From positions 12,966,758 through 13,030,757 of the forward strand of contig JANCRA010000014.1 in assembly GCA_024362935.1 (NCBI GenBank): a stretch of DNA of 64,000 bases. Direction: 5' to 3'. The stretch's first letter is position 1. The number at the start of each line of letters is the position of its first letter. The notes under the pieces are model-generated. The model was not told the DNA's origin and made no database searches. It saw nothing but the letters and a program-made list of their open reading frames with translations. Below are positions 26,901-44,035 of this stretch, piece after piece. The stretch comes from Setophaga petechia (taxonomy: Eukaryota > Chordata > Aves > Passeriformes > Parulidae). Position numbers and translations under genes: made by a program.

Positions 26901-29900
26901 ATTCTGATGAATTTGATGGTTAGGAGGTGTCTGATTTCCAGTGTTTGCAATGGAACCTTCTCCAGTGGCACTAGATAGATAGTAAAATGGAAACTATAGT
27001 GAAGCTCTAAAATAATGACTCAGTTGTCCTTTTTTAAAGCTTTTGTTCATATTGGACAGCTGGTAAGTGTTGACATGGTGTGTTTCTGTGCATTTATAAT
27101 GGCTGTTTCCTTCATGCTCACACCTCTGCTTCTGTTTTGTTAGGCACCACCCACTGGAAAATGGGTGTTTTGATACAAAGCAACACAGTAAGAAAAAAAT
27201 CGGATCAAATCCAGTATCTCAATTCCAGCCAAAGAACTGAATTAAAATGAAGTTCCTCTTAAGCCTGTATACAGTGACTTCAGGGTAGTCATGATATTGC
27301 AGCCTTGTAGCTGGGGGGCCCTGGACTATGGTTATGTTCATAGAAAATCCAAAGATGCAAGGTATGACAATCCTAAATAATAGGAAAATTGTTACCGAAA
27401 GATAAACAAACAAAAAAAGGTTGTATGTGTCTTTAAAATTAGCTCCCAGGTGTGAGGAAGCAGTTACTGAATTTTCATTCATTTGTCCAATTTTGTTTGT
27501 TTTGGAAAGGTGAGATGGGCTAAAGATCTTTTTTTTAGACAGCAACACAGTTTATTTGTGGTCAGAAAACTCTTCTGTCATGAAAATTTTTGCCTTATTG
27601 ACCAGAACTAAAATTTTAGAAAAGCCATGAGTAAACATGTAAATAATATGTGAATTGTATCTGGGGAGCCTTGTTCTCTCACCCTCCTGTGGGAGACAAC
27701 AGAGCTGCCCGCTCTGTGCTCCTGTCTGGGCAGGGAGCTTTGGCTGTGGCTCTGGAAAGGGCAAAACCAAACAGATTGCAGGGAGGTGGTGAGGGGTTTT
27801 CATTATTTAGGTATATTTAGGACAGTAGGCTTTTTTGCAAATGAATCTGGTCTGAGCTTTAAAATTCTTTGTGTTGTTTATGAAAACAATAGGTTTTTTT
27901 TTTTCCATGGTAGGGGTGTGTATGTTGTCAGCCATTAATTGACTGGAGATGTTTTTTTAACACATCTGGTTTTGGAGGTACAATTGTGTCTTTTAAACCT
28001 CTGATGCCTGACTTCCCAGACAGATCTTGGTTATTTATTTTTTGTAGAGTCTTTTGCTTTTTCTGTTTTGATTTTTTTGAACATTTTTCCTGTGCAGAAA
28101 ATGTGCCCTTACCCTAAACATCCACCTTCAGCTTCCACCCATGTTTAATTTAGGAGACTCTTCTGTAGAAAGCCTGTACCTTTCTGTAAAAAGCCTTGCT
28201 GTACCTTTAGTGAAGATGTACTTTTGGAGGGTAAATACAATCTCTCTCTCCCCACAGCCTTCTCATTTCTTTTACTGAGTTGTTTAGTCTATTAACATTC
28301 CCAGATACTTTTTTGTAAGTATAACCAGTCCTCATCTTGTGGGTAAAGTTAGAGAGAAAGTTATTGACTATAGCTTTTTCCCTTTATTTTATTAATTCTC
28401 TGACATCAGTGCCAGTGTCTGTGTGAGACTGCTCTCAAATGGAAGGAGTGCTGTTAGCGAGTTGTTGGGGAAACAGATATTTGTTTGCATGTGCCAAGGC
28501 ATTTGCTGTCCCTCCTTCTCTTCAGGGATAAATTGAGATGATTCAGTGTACACTCCAACCCTAATTTTAATCCCATTTAAACAAATAATTGTGCCCTGCA
28601 CCTTTCCTCGTTGTAAATTCACTCTCTCATGTGTCTTTGGCCAAGGCACGGAGACAGTTACTAACTAGAATAAATCATACAATTCATATTTTGTGGGAGA
28701 ACCTGCATTGCTATTTAAACTAGAGCCATCTAAATAGAGAAAATGAGCACCTAAGACTGTAAAACAATTCAGGAGGAAGGTGTCTGTGCCACAGGGGACT
28801 TTGAGGAAAGTGCCCCTGTTCTGGTCTGTGGGCAGCGTGGTGCTTGCAGCTGGGGCTGGGAGCGCAGCAGGGGTGAGGGGAGGTTCCTGCCAGGCTCTGC
28901 ATGGCTCCTGGCAGGAGGGCAGCAGGGCTGGAGGGGCTGTTGTCTCCTGCTTGGATTCGCTCTGGCTCCCCAGCTGCGCTCCCCCCTCCTGCCTGCCTGC
29001 ACTGATGAGCATCCTCCCTACGGGAGGCTTTCTCCGGAGCGTGGTCGCTGCTGACTGACAACCTGAGAAGCCTCTAAAGAATTTAGAGATTCTTTAAAGT
29101 CATTTAGAGATTCAAAAAGTCTCTCACAAACTTGTGGTGTAGGAGATGGGGCACAGCCTGCGCTGCTCTCAGTGCTGGGTACCCACAGGAGAGGGATATC
29201 CAGTGACACGGAGGTGCTTGCAGTGGGCACCACGGGGCTCATCCCCTGCAGCCTGAACAGGGTCTCAGCAATGTTGGGCATGGGATCCCTCCTTGAGCTG
29301 CACCAATAGAGTTGGGAGCTCGAGGAAATGAGACCTTGGCTGTTGCCACAGCTTTTCTTTTGAACACCTGCGAGCGCAGTCGCACGATTTGTCATCAGGC
29401 CCTTCAGTCAAAAGGGCAAAGATGTGTTGGAAGCAGAGAGCAGCTTTTGGTGGATGGTTTTGTTGTGTGGTGCAGTGCAAGTCCTCAGATCACAGATGCC
29501 GGGTCATGACGGTTAAACTTGAAAGGACTCTCATGCAGCACATTTGTTGTAGGGAAACACTGGTGTACCGAGAGCAATCTTACCGGGTGGCAAATGCGTC
29601 TGTTTGCTTGCTCGTTTTAAAAGGCTCTTCTTATTTAAAATGGTGGGTACTGTTAGGAAAAAAGAAGTAGCATTACCATACAGCACGGAATACATGTCTC
29701 TCCTAGGCAAGCCATGCTGTTTGACTTTCATCTTGCATAGTAAAAAACCTATAGTTATTTTCTTTTTAAGCCTTTCAGTTATTTCTGTCAGGTATTGATA
29801 AGTGGAGAACTTCCTTCCCACCTCTGTTTCATGCAGTTCCCCTCAGGCCAGTTACAAACATTGTGCAGATTCATGGCCAATGTTTATGATAATCAGGAAT

Positions 29901-32900
29901 ATGTTTCGTATTCACCATTGTGCTGTTACATTTGTGGGTGCTCTTTTTAAATTTTTAATTAATTTCTTAAAAATTGTTCACTAACAAATCCAAAGTCTTA
30001 ACTAAATTGTACTTTGCCCTAATGCACGCCATCCCTAAGCAATGGGAGATTTACTCAGCTGGATCAAACCCCATTTCCAGTCTTGGGTCAGATGGAGCTG
30101 GCAGCTTCTTCAGCTCCAGGGATACCCACTGGGGTCACTGGGGCACACAGACCCCTCCAAAACCAGGCAGATGGAGGCCTTGAGGGGCTGCACTCACCAG
30201 ACATGTGGAAGTTGTGATATTTGCAAGTGCAGCTTCATTTCTGTTCATGGTGTTTGCATGAAATCTTAATTCTGACTTCACTAAAGGGACAGGGAATACA
30301 TGCATGTTTCTGAAAATATCTCTAATAGAACTGGCTATATCTCATATTTATGTCACTTGAATTTTGAGGAGTGTTGAGTAACTGCTGTTCCTATTGAATT
30401 CAATGGGATTGCTGTGAATACAAAACACATTTGGAAGTCAGAACAATAATGTGTGTGCATAGCTATAAAACAGGTTACTTGATACTGTTTGTCACATATA
30501 ATTTACTTTTCTTCCCTTCTTCTTTGAAGGCAGTATAAAATCTGGATGTTGTTGGTTTTTACTGTTTGTTTATTGCTGAGTAATTTCAGCCAACATGTGT
30601 TTTTCAGCATTAAGTCTATTCATCATGAACATCAACCCATTGAGAATGAAAGTGCATCACAGTTTTCCCACCTAGATCAAAATGAGAGTCTGGAACAGCC
30701 TCCTTCTTTTTAACTTAACAAGCTGGTTTTATTTCCCCCTGCAACTTGCTCTAATAATATGACCAGCTTTAAGTTCCTCAGGCTGGAAAGTTTGGCAGTA
30801 AAGTTCTGTGTAGGGCAGAGTATGAAACATAAGGTTTTTCTCAGGTTTGAAACATGGCAATTGTCTTCTCTTCTACTGAGCACTGATGGAAAATACTAAT
30901 TTAGAAGCAGAATTCTGTTCTCTGGAAAGTACTTATCATCTGTTAGAGACAGGGACTGCAAACCCATTTTCTTACAGGTCAGGTCACCACATAATATCAG
31001 TTGAAGATCACATCACAGAAAGCCATCCTAGCAATGCAGTCAGGTCTGGTGACCTCAGCCAGAGGGCACAGAGCATTTCTGGTCCATTTTCTCACATCTA
31101 GAGGTTCTTTTGGCTCACAGCTGATTCATGACAGAAGAATGGAAACAGCTCTGCAGAAATGGAAAGGCCATTCTAGTATTCTCTACCAGCACAGAAGCAG
31201 ATAGCCATTTGTCTTAGTAGTGACAGCAGATTATCAGAGAACTCTTGGCAAAGCTGTCTTTGTCCTAGTTTGCCACTGCCCCAGTTTTAAAGGCACTTGC
31301 TTCTCCAGACTGCTGCCCACACCATCAAAATGAGCTCTGACTTGATTCTGCACAAGCTGAATATCCTGTGGGAAAGAAAGTGCTGCTTGTCCTTGTCAGT
31401 GCTGACTTCCAGGACTCACTGCTCAGTGTGCAGGATATGACCCTTAAATGAATTTTGTGAATGAGCTAAATGGATTGTAATTGATGACTTCACTTGAAAG
31501 TACAATGTGAAATCATGAAAACGAACACAATAAAACATTAAATTAAATCACACCAATCTGGTCCATTAGTGGAGCAAAGTCTGTCTCTTTACTTTCAGCT
31601 TTGCACTCAGTGAATTTCTGCAAGTAGCAGCTAGTTTGTGTTTCTGGAGCTATGGATATGAACTGAGGGAAAGAGCTTGGGCTGAGTCTGTGTGACCACA
31701 CATGCCTGAGCAAAACAGCCTGAGAACAGGTGCCTGCTGTATTTGAGAGCTGCCTGATCAGATGGGAGGGAGGAAATCATAAATCTAGGAAATTCATCTG
31801 ATGCATTTCATCCCACCAGAAATGCTGTCCCGCTGGCCACATTTCCACGAGCAGCTCAGTCTCAGTCTCAGGTGTGTGTTGTGTGGGAACACCCTCCCTG
31901 CTAACAGCAGCCCAACACAAGGAAGGGAAAACATCTCTGTACAGAGATGAGAAAATGCATGAAGTGATGCAGGTATTGCAGAGAGTGCACAGAGGCTGAT
32001 GTCCTGCCACTGCTCTGGGCTGCATCTCTGGCTCTGCAAAGGGGTGGTGCAGGGCCCAGGGCTGGCCCCATTTGTGCCGTGATGAGGACAGGCTCTGCAA
32101 AGCTGCTGTGAGGGCTGCTCAGATCACTGCAGCCACCCTGCTTGCATCCTTATGCTTAGATAAAAAAGAAGCTCTTAACTGCTGTGTGTTGTCTCTTTGT
32201 TTTGCATAATCAAGTGTTGAAACCGTGATAAATGTTGACATCAAGTAGCCAGAAGTGCAGAATATAATTGTGTAAGGCCAGTGAGGTCATATGAAGTTTG
32301 TGCTCTGGCTAACATAATATGTAGAAATATTACTAACAATTAGCATAAGTATTGCCATTTATTATAACTAATTTTACAACTAATTATTATAAGTAATAAT
32401 TATTCTACTAGGATTTTTTTCCTGAGGGGTTTGTCATTCCTAATGTTTGAAAGTTGTAGATGTTGTAGCTGAAACCCTAAATCTGTAATATTCTCCCGAT
32501 GTGACTGTTGCATCCATGTGCATCTGTGTGACTCCATATACAGTTTTGTTCTTTTACATCTGTCTTACAACATGCCCTTTTGCTAAATACTCTGTAGGCA
32601 TCAAAGCAGACAAGAATGACACAAGACCCTCTAGGTAGCAGGGTAAGCAGAAGCAGCAAGCTATTGAGATCTTCCTGTTATTTTATTGATGATTTTGTAG
32701 GTATCATCTTCTAATATAATTTTAAAAAGACTGAATGTCTGTTTGAATATTTCTGAGGAGAAAATTGCTAAGCAAAATATATATATAATCCTACCATTTT
32801 GGTAGGAATAGGGTGAGTTATTATTGATTCACAGAGCACGACAAAACATCACTGCATGAATTAGCAAACAGCTGTTTCTAATTTGAGTTTAGAACTGTAC

Positions 32901-33989
32901 ACAGAGGAACTTGTTTTAGTGTTCACTCCTTTCATTTATAATGAATTTTAATTACCGCTACAGGTGAGAAAAATGTAGAAACAAGCTTGTATCTTGTGGA
33001 AGAAACAAAGGAGAGACAGATGCTAACAGATTTACAGTCTGTGATAAAAGGAATGTTTTGGTACACTTTACATGTAATTAGAGTGCAGCTGTTTTCAGTC
33101 CCAAGTCCATGATGCACAGCAGAATATAGTATCTGCTGCTTTTCCAAAGGGAGTAAAGAAAAACAGTGATTCAACTCTGAAAGCATTTAGTTTATTCCTA
33201 GATCTAACATAAAACTTTCTCCTCCAGCCCTATTATGCCATTTATCGAAGCATGAAATAACTTACTTAATGATATGTTAATTTTTTGTTACCAGCAAAAT
33301 ACAGACTGTTTGACATAAGGAAAAATAATGTTAAAAATAACATTTTATCATCTGCTCAGAATTATGGATCACCCTGTCGATGGTCATTACTGAGCCTTGA
33401 TATCTCTGCTAATGGGAGACAAGGGCTCAGGCATGCATTACTCTGCCTTAACAAGTTTCTGTATATCAGCTAAGCTTCAATAGACATCTTTGTGTGTACT
33501 TTTAACTTGCAGTATAAAAAAAGACTAATTAGATGTATCTTTGATCACTACAAAAAGGTTTAAACAAAGACAGCAAGGTTTAAACTGTCTATGTGTAACA
33601 GTTTATCTGAGGCAGACATCCCAGCAAGTTTAGTGTTTGAAATTCTGCACTACATCTTGTGCTGATTTTGTATTCTAAATACAAAGTTACTCTCTGCATG
33701 AGAAGAAAAATCAGATTATATATACTTTCCATTGAGCCAGACATCTTCCTTGCTTTTTAAAAAAATCACTATAAAATGAATTGCAGTATAAAGCTGAGAA
33801 AGTGCAAAAAGAATCACTAACCTTTGGTAATTTAGTCCAACAAAAATCTTACCTCATAAACATGGGATTAGGCATAACTGAATTTTTCTCAAGTCAGAGA
33901 TAATAATGAAAGTAATGCCTGTGGTGCCACTTACATTAGCACCTCTTAGACTTTTATCCAATTTCGTTTGCTTTGAACATTTTATACAT

Positions 33990-34008
33990 GCACACACACA
34001 CACACACA
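33990..34008. repeat. CA dinucleotide microsatellite
   Basis: About nine CA units followed by TACATACG and a TA-rich tract to about 34035. It is a compound microsatellite. Confidence 0.
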
Positions 34009-34837
34009 TACATACGCAATATATATGTATATAATAGCATAGTGTTTTCAAATACAGAACTCTGACCTGTTTGGTGAAGAAGCTGATGTCACTGAAGTGT
34101 GAAGCTCTGTGTAGAGTTCTTCAGAGCAGTGTGGATTTCCCAGACCCTCCTCCCTGCCTTGGCTAAGGGTGGGTTAAGCAACTTTGGGGGACAGCTGCAT
34201 GATATTTTTTGAGGAATAATTATAAATAAGTTGCAGGAATCTTCCTTCTCTCATTTAGTGAAGTGTGCTTGAGTGTGCAGTAGTGCTGGGTGTCAGTCAC
34301 AGCCCAGCAGTGACAGTGCCATTCAGAGCTAGGTGCAGTGTCAGTGTACAAGGACTTGCATTGCCACAAGGGCTGGTGGGTCACAGTCCATTATTGCCTT
34401 CTGTGACACAACAAACAGAAATGTTCATTGAAGCTAATAAATACATTAAAAAATTGAGTTTGGAATATTATTGGTACTTCTAATTATTTCTTATAACTGT
34501 GAAGGAAATGTGCAGGAAAATGGGACCAAACACTCCATCAAATAATTAAGCAAAAAACTGTTGCAGTGCACTGAAAATGTTGAGCTTAAAACATTTGCTG
34601 TGTAAACTTGATTTGCATTATTTCACACCAGCACTGCAGTGTAAATGAGCAGCGTATGCTATGTGAGGTTCTTACTATAATCCATTGTAATGATCTATCC
34701 CTGGCTTTAATACATAGTGCAGCAATGCAAAATTTACTGTAACCAGTGCTGAGGATTTGTCAGTCCTCAATCTCTGTGTTTTATTCTCATAGTTAAGCAT
34801 CTGCAATAATAATAATTATTGAAATTGATAGCATTTC

Positions 34838-34990
34838 TATTGGACTTTCCATCTGAGGATGTCTCAGGGTTTTCACAGCGATACAGAAGTAAGCCCTACA
34901 ATTTGCCCTTGAGAAGCAGATGGCTTTTTGCTATTATGGAGATGAGGAACTGAAGCACAGTTCAGAAGCGTGTCTTATGATGCCAAGCTT
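34838..34990 (+). mobile_element. MIR-like SINE remnant
   Basis: TTTCCATCTGAGGATGTCTC followed about 80 bases later by TATTATGGAGATGAGGAACT and GAAGCACAG reproduces, in order, the two conserved blocks of an amniote MIR-type SINE. It is more diverged than the copy at 15215, and its limits are approximate. Confidence 0.
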
Positions 34991-37309
34991 GCAAGCTTGT
35001 TTTCAAAACTTACTTTTTTGGGTGCAAGAATTCCATCAACTTTTAACACCTTAAAGCATTTTCAGTGCTTTCACCATCTTTTAACTTGTGTATCATGGAG
35101 GGACTCAGAGAGAACCAGAAGTCTGAGCTTAAACAGCAATCTTTCCTTCAACAATCAATTTGGGGTTTTGTGTTTGTTAATTTAAGTATTTCTCTTGTGT
35201 ACTAGCTCTGTGCTAGAGGAATAAACCTGATAGAATAAGATCACATTCTAAATCTGACCTCCTGGCTTTATTGTCCTGTATGGAGATGCCTTCTGGGCTC
35301 AGGAGGGGAGTCTTAAAGATGTTTCTTTGGCCAGACCCTCGATTTTCTGATGCCTGGGGCTGGTTGTGCGGGCTCTCCTGAGCCCTGTGGTGCTCAGTCT
35401 GTGCTGGTGGCACTGGGAGGAGCTGTAGTGCCCAGGCCACATCGCAGCGTGCCCGTGCTTGCAGGGATCACAGAGGCCCTGGGGAAGAGCCCTGAGCTCC
35501 CCATGTGTAGGGGAGACAGAGTGGGGGGATTTTTCAGTGGAGGGGGACCCAGTGATACTCTGTTGGTGAACAAGAGCTCTAGGCAAGGACAAACTTCAGG
35601 TCCAGGCGAGCAAATGTGGTCTCTGTGCATGTGTTTTGTTCTTGAAAGGAAAAGGAAGCAGCTGGGGGTAGCCTGGGTTTGTGCACTTCCTGCCCAGGAA
35701 TGTGGCCCCCAGGGCTGGGGGAGCTGAACAAGAAAATGAAGCTCTGCTCAAAGTTCAGCAGGAGTGAACTCTCTCCAGCTACCTGTGGGCAGGGAGATGG
35801 GAAGGTGTTTGCAGGGATTGTGAAATTGTGTCTGGTTGATTCTATTTCTATTAGCAAAATACCTCTGGAATAATAGATATATCAATGTCAGCAGTGTATG
35901 CTGAGATGGCAGTGCTGCTTACTCCTGGCAATCTGTGATGAGCCATTTGTCTCCCTTCTAAGAGAGACCACATCTTTTTAAAACTTCATTTTATTGTTTT
36001 AGCTTCATGAATATGTCTCTGAACTTGGCTTGTGTTATGTGGAAGATAAATAGAGAATGAAGTATGATTTATACTACATTTTGGCCAAATTGTTCTTCTT
36101 AGAAGGAAAAATACATTTATTGAATGCATTGAGGCTGGAATTAGCTCCTCACTGATGATGATAAATGCTTGCAGTCCTGTAAACGTGCTGAACATTAAGT
36201 TGCTAAATTACTGTACCACTTTGAGATTGATTATCAAGAATGGCCCTTTAAGCTTCATGACCTGCACATATATCCTGAGGACTACTGGCATCCTGAAGCT
36301 TCCTTAATGCTCTTTTTTTTCCTAATTAAACTTTTTATTGAATTTTCTTACCCTTTTAATACTTGTTTTTATTCTCTTATGCGCAAATGACAAAAGCCTT
36401 GCACCAGCCATGTGATTCTCTATTTTAGAACAGTCCCACTTTGCAGGATTAGCCATTTTAATGACTTTAATCTCCTTTTTGAAAGTGATTTTTCTCATTC
36501 TGCTACATTCCTTTGATTGCATTAATGTAGAATTATTATTCTAACCATCTTTGCCAGACTTGTCATACCACATCTAAAATATATCTTCCTACTAAAATAT
36601 TACTGTGGTAAAATACCTTAGAATTTTCTCCTCAGTTCATTATAGGTCTTTTCTTCAATTTAATATGGCAAGTTAAAATTAACAGGGCCATTATTCATTC
36701 ATTCCATAAAGAGATTAATGATAATGAGTTTTCCCTAATTTCTTCAGTTTAGGTGTTCAGTAATTTAGTATCTTGTTAGTAAGAAGTCCAGGTAGGTTGT
36801 TTCTGGTGCTTAAAGTTTCTTTTAATATTCTTTTTGATCTGTAAAAGTATGAGAAAATGCTGGAATAAAAAGAATCAAGAAATTAAACATGAAAATTGGT
36901 AAAAGGTCCAACTGAAGCTAACAAAAGGAGATAATCTTTGCATTTTATGTAAACACTTCCATTTTATGACAAATCCAGCTTTCCAACCTGAGAAATGCTA
37001 TTTTTTTAAAATCCAAATTATATTAGCAAAGGCTTTGTTTTTCACTCACAAAGTAATACTAATACCAGCTTTCTTTGATTTTGTTTTCTGAATAACCCGA
37101 TATGTTTGAAGAGCAGCAGCTGGAGGGGAACTGGCTCTCTTTGACTATTAGACTGTTTTGAGGTAGATCTGTTCCTTTCAGAGGAAAAAGAGACTTTCTA
37201 GAGATTTGTTCAGTTTGTGTGGTGGGCCAATGTAATGGTTGGCATACGTGCATATGGATGTAAATAAGTTAAAGCAGTTGGCCCGGCCTGTGTTAGCCCT
37301 GGATTTGGC

Positions 37310-38110
37310 CCATGGCATCTCAGGTTTCCGGCCGAACAATGGAGCTTTATTCGGTGGAGGCGCTCGGAGAGCTCGGGCTTCTCTGGGCGCAGCCCTTGCT
37401 GTGTGCGCCGCCGCTCCGCGCACGGCACGGGCAGCGCGGCTGCGAGACGGGGATATTTCAAATGCACGTGTTTCCACAGACATTTCTGCAAACAGACACG
37501 TAAAATTATTATAATTACAGCCAGTAAACCCGAGCAGTAACTAGCAAATGGTTGGGTGCTTTTCCTCTTGTTGTTTTTCTCCTCTCTCCCCCTCTCCGTA
37601 GACAGCAGCAGCGGCACAAACGCAACATGTGCTGCCCTAGTTCAGGCCCAGCATCCCCCTCGTGCTCCCCTTTGTCTCCTTGCCCCTGGAGGAGCCCAGC
37701 TGGTGAGAGGAGGGAATTAGGCAGCCCTGAGCTACCGGCACCTCCCCGGGGCCCCTAATCCGGGCGCTGGCAGCCGGCTGCCTCTTCCCTCCCACGGCCC
37801 GTGGCCGCAGGTCCGTGGGGAAGGAGCCCCGGATCCGGCTGGCGGCAAAGCTGGGGGGTGGCGGGGGCCGGGGGCTCCCCGGGGGCTCCGCAAAGCTGTG
37901 CTGGCAGCGCGGTGGGCGGCGGAGGTGGCTTAAATTGGGAACATGAGGCTTTGTTGCAGCTGCAGAGAGAGAGAGCCGTTCGTGGTCGAGGGAGTGAAGC
38001 CTGAGAAAAGTTTACATAAAAATCAGGAGCTCCTTGTCTGTGTTGTAGGCTTGGGCTCCGCCAGATTTGGAGGAGCTAGTTGAGCGCAAAGACCTCGAGC
38101 ATCTTGGAAG
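37310..38110 (+). promoter_or_regulatory. ZNF423: CpG-rich island 3, candidate internal ZNF423 promoter
   Basis: Dense CpG clusters at 37330-37460 and 37720-37960 lie 1.6-2.4 kb before the giant exon, in the same orientation. Among the three islands it is the closest to coding sequence and the only one for which I found a donor in the right phase (GTGAGA at 37703). Known mammalian ZNF423 has alternative 5' ends, so an internal promoter is plausible. Open frames on both strands here are low-complexity and unconvincing as separate genes. No TATA box stands out, as is usual for CpG promoters. Confidence 0.
37627..37702 (+). other. Hypothetical alternative first coding exon of ZNF423
   Basis: An ATG at 37627 with A at -3 opens a frame of 25 codons starting MCCPSSGPAS and ending SPA, plus one G, immediately before GTGAGAGG. 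That single G joins the AT starting the giant exon to make GAT (Asp), keeping frame into GDDDPQLSW. An acceptor-like pyrimidine tract and TAG also end at 37601, so it could instead be an internal 101-nt exon. The phase match has about a one-in-three chance of arising randomly, and I do not recognise the peptide from known ZNF423, so confidence is low. Confidence 0.
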
Positions 38111-42933
<4,823 letters not shown>

Positions 42934-43300
42934 TAAAGTATTTGAGGGATAAAATGTAGACCCTCAATGTGAGAACTGTTATGATATTATTTCTTTTTTT
43001 TTAAATTGTCACTTTATCAAATCACTCGTGCTACTAAAAAAACCCTCAGCAGAACAGGAGGAAGAGTAGAGTAATTCACATAGAACAATCAGAAGTTTTT
43101 CAGCCTCTCAGGCACCTTGATTCCTAGAAGCAGCACATCAGATTTTTTATCTCAGAACTGCCCCAGATTTACCAACAGAGATCTAGGACTCTTGGGCAGT
43201 GGGGATTCAGTTTGTCTATGAATTCTGATTCTACTGAACTGGCAGATCTGGAAAAGCTGGGGTAGGTTAATGAAAAATGGAGGTGCTGAGAACCCAAAAC

Positions 43301-43306
43301 AATAAA
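43301..43306 (+). terminator. Candidate intronic poly(A) signal
   Basis: A canonical AATAAA lies 386 nt after the giant exon's donor and 365 nt after the read-through stop at 42934-42936. If used, it would give an mRNA whose protein ends SPVPR plus six intronic residues. AATAAA is common in AT-rich introns and no strong GU-rich element follows, so this is only a possibility. Confidence 0.
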
Positions 43307-43952
43307 GTCTGTCATATTTGAGGGATGAGATTATTTCTTACCAGGAAAGTAATAATGAACAGGAGGATATAGGAACTTGTGAGGGAAAATGTCGTAAACT
43401 CCATCCTATCCCCAAACTTCTCACTTAAACCAAATCTCTGCACTAAAGAGCTTGTCCTTAGGAATGTCTGTCAGAGTGAACGTTTTGAAGTTACTTGGAG
43501 GTCTGTATGCATTTGTGTGAGCTTGTTTGTGTGTGTGTATGGTTTTAAAAGTGATTTTAAAAGAACCTGCTTCATGGCCCTTGTGTAGGGGCCAGTGGGG
43601 GATAAGTAGTTTCTTAGCAAATCTGAACATTGTCTAATGCAGATTACATAAAAGTGTGCTGTCCTTGACTTTTGCAGATAGCCTGCTTTCCTATTTCTTA
43701 GCTTACAAGTTACTCAGGAACATGCAGATCCAAGTAAGGTTCCAGAAGCCTACTCAGGAGATTAATATCATTTGCAGTTTATAGTCTTTTTAAATTATTT
43801 GTTGACGTTTTGGTTCAAGAATGGGCCAAGTCAGTCCTTCCTCTGTCAGGAACAGATGGAATGAGAAGTGGATTTTGGAAATCTTCTCAGGAGACCAACA
43901 GCAGACACATCTGAGTATTGATATCATCTGACATTTTTAATTAAACATGATG

Positions 43953-44035
43953 GGGTGAGATTTTCAAAAGTATCTAAGGAAATTAGGCACCCAACTCCTA
44001 ATGAATAATTCCAGCCGTAGATGCCTGTTTATGTC
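43953..44035. repeat. Possible ancient amniote interspersed repeat
   Basis: The segment GGTGAGATTTTCAAAAGTAT continuing to TTAGGCACCCAACTCCTAAT resembles an old dispersed element of reptiles and birds built on the phrase GATTTTCAAAAG...TTAGGCACC. I recall the pattern but cannot name the family safely. Confidence 0.

Larger units (their letters stand above)
17961..37309. other. Long intronic stretch, no gene seen
   Basis: I read this 19-kb block as intron. GC-richer patches at about 21330-21560, 25160-26480, 28770-29050 and 35280-35720 produce overlapping frames in several directions without recognisable domains. The rest is AT-rich, with a CA microsatellite and one MIR-like remnant. AT-rich, repeat-free zones at about 26720-26890, 32270-32420 and 36000-36300 have many ATTA cores and could be regulatory. 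Confidence 0.

Noticed and set aside
29080..29115. Repeated ATTTAGAGATTC with intervening TTTAAAG
   Set aside because: Two short direct copies only. It is too small to distinguish from chance or a local slip, and no array or insertion signature is present.
37178..37617. Ala/Arg-rich frames on the - strand in CpG island 3
   Set aside because: Composition-driven frames in a CpG island; no homology recognised and no splice structure supporting a divergent gene.
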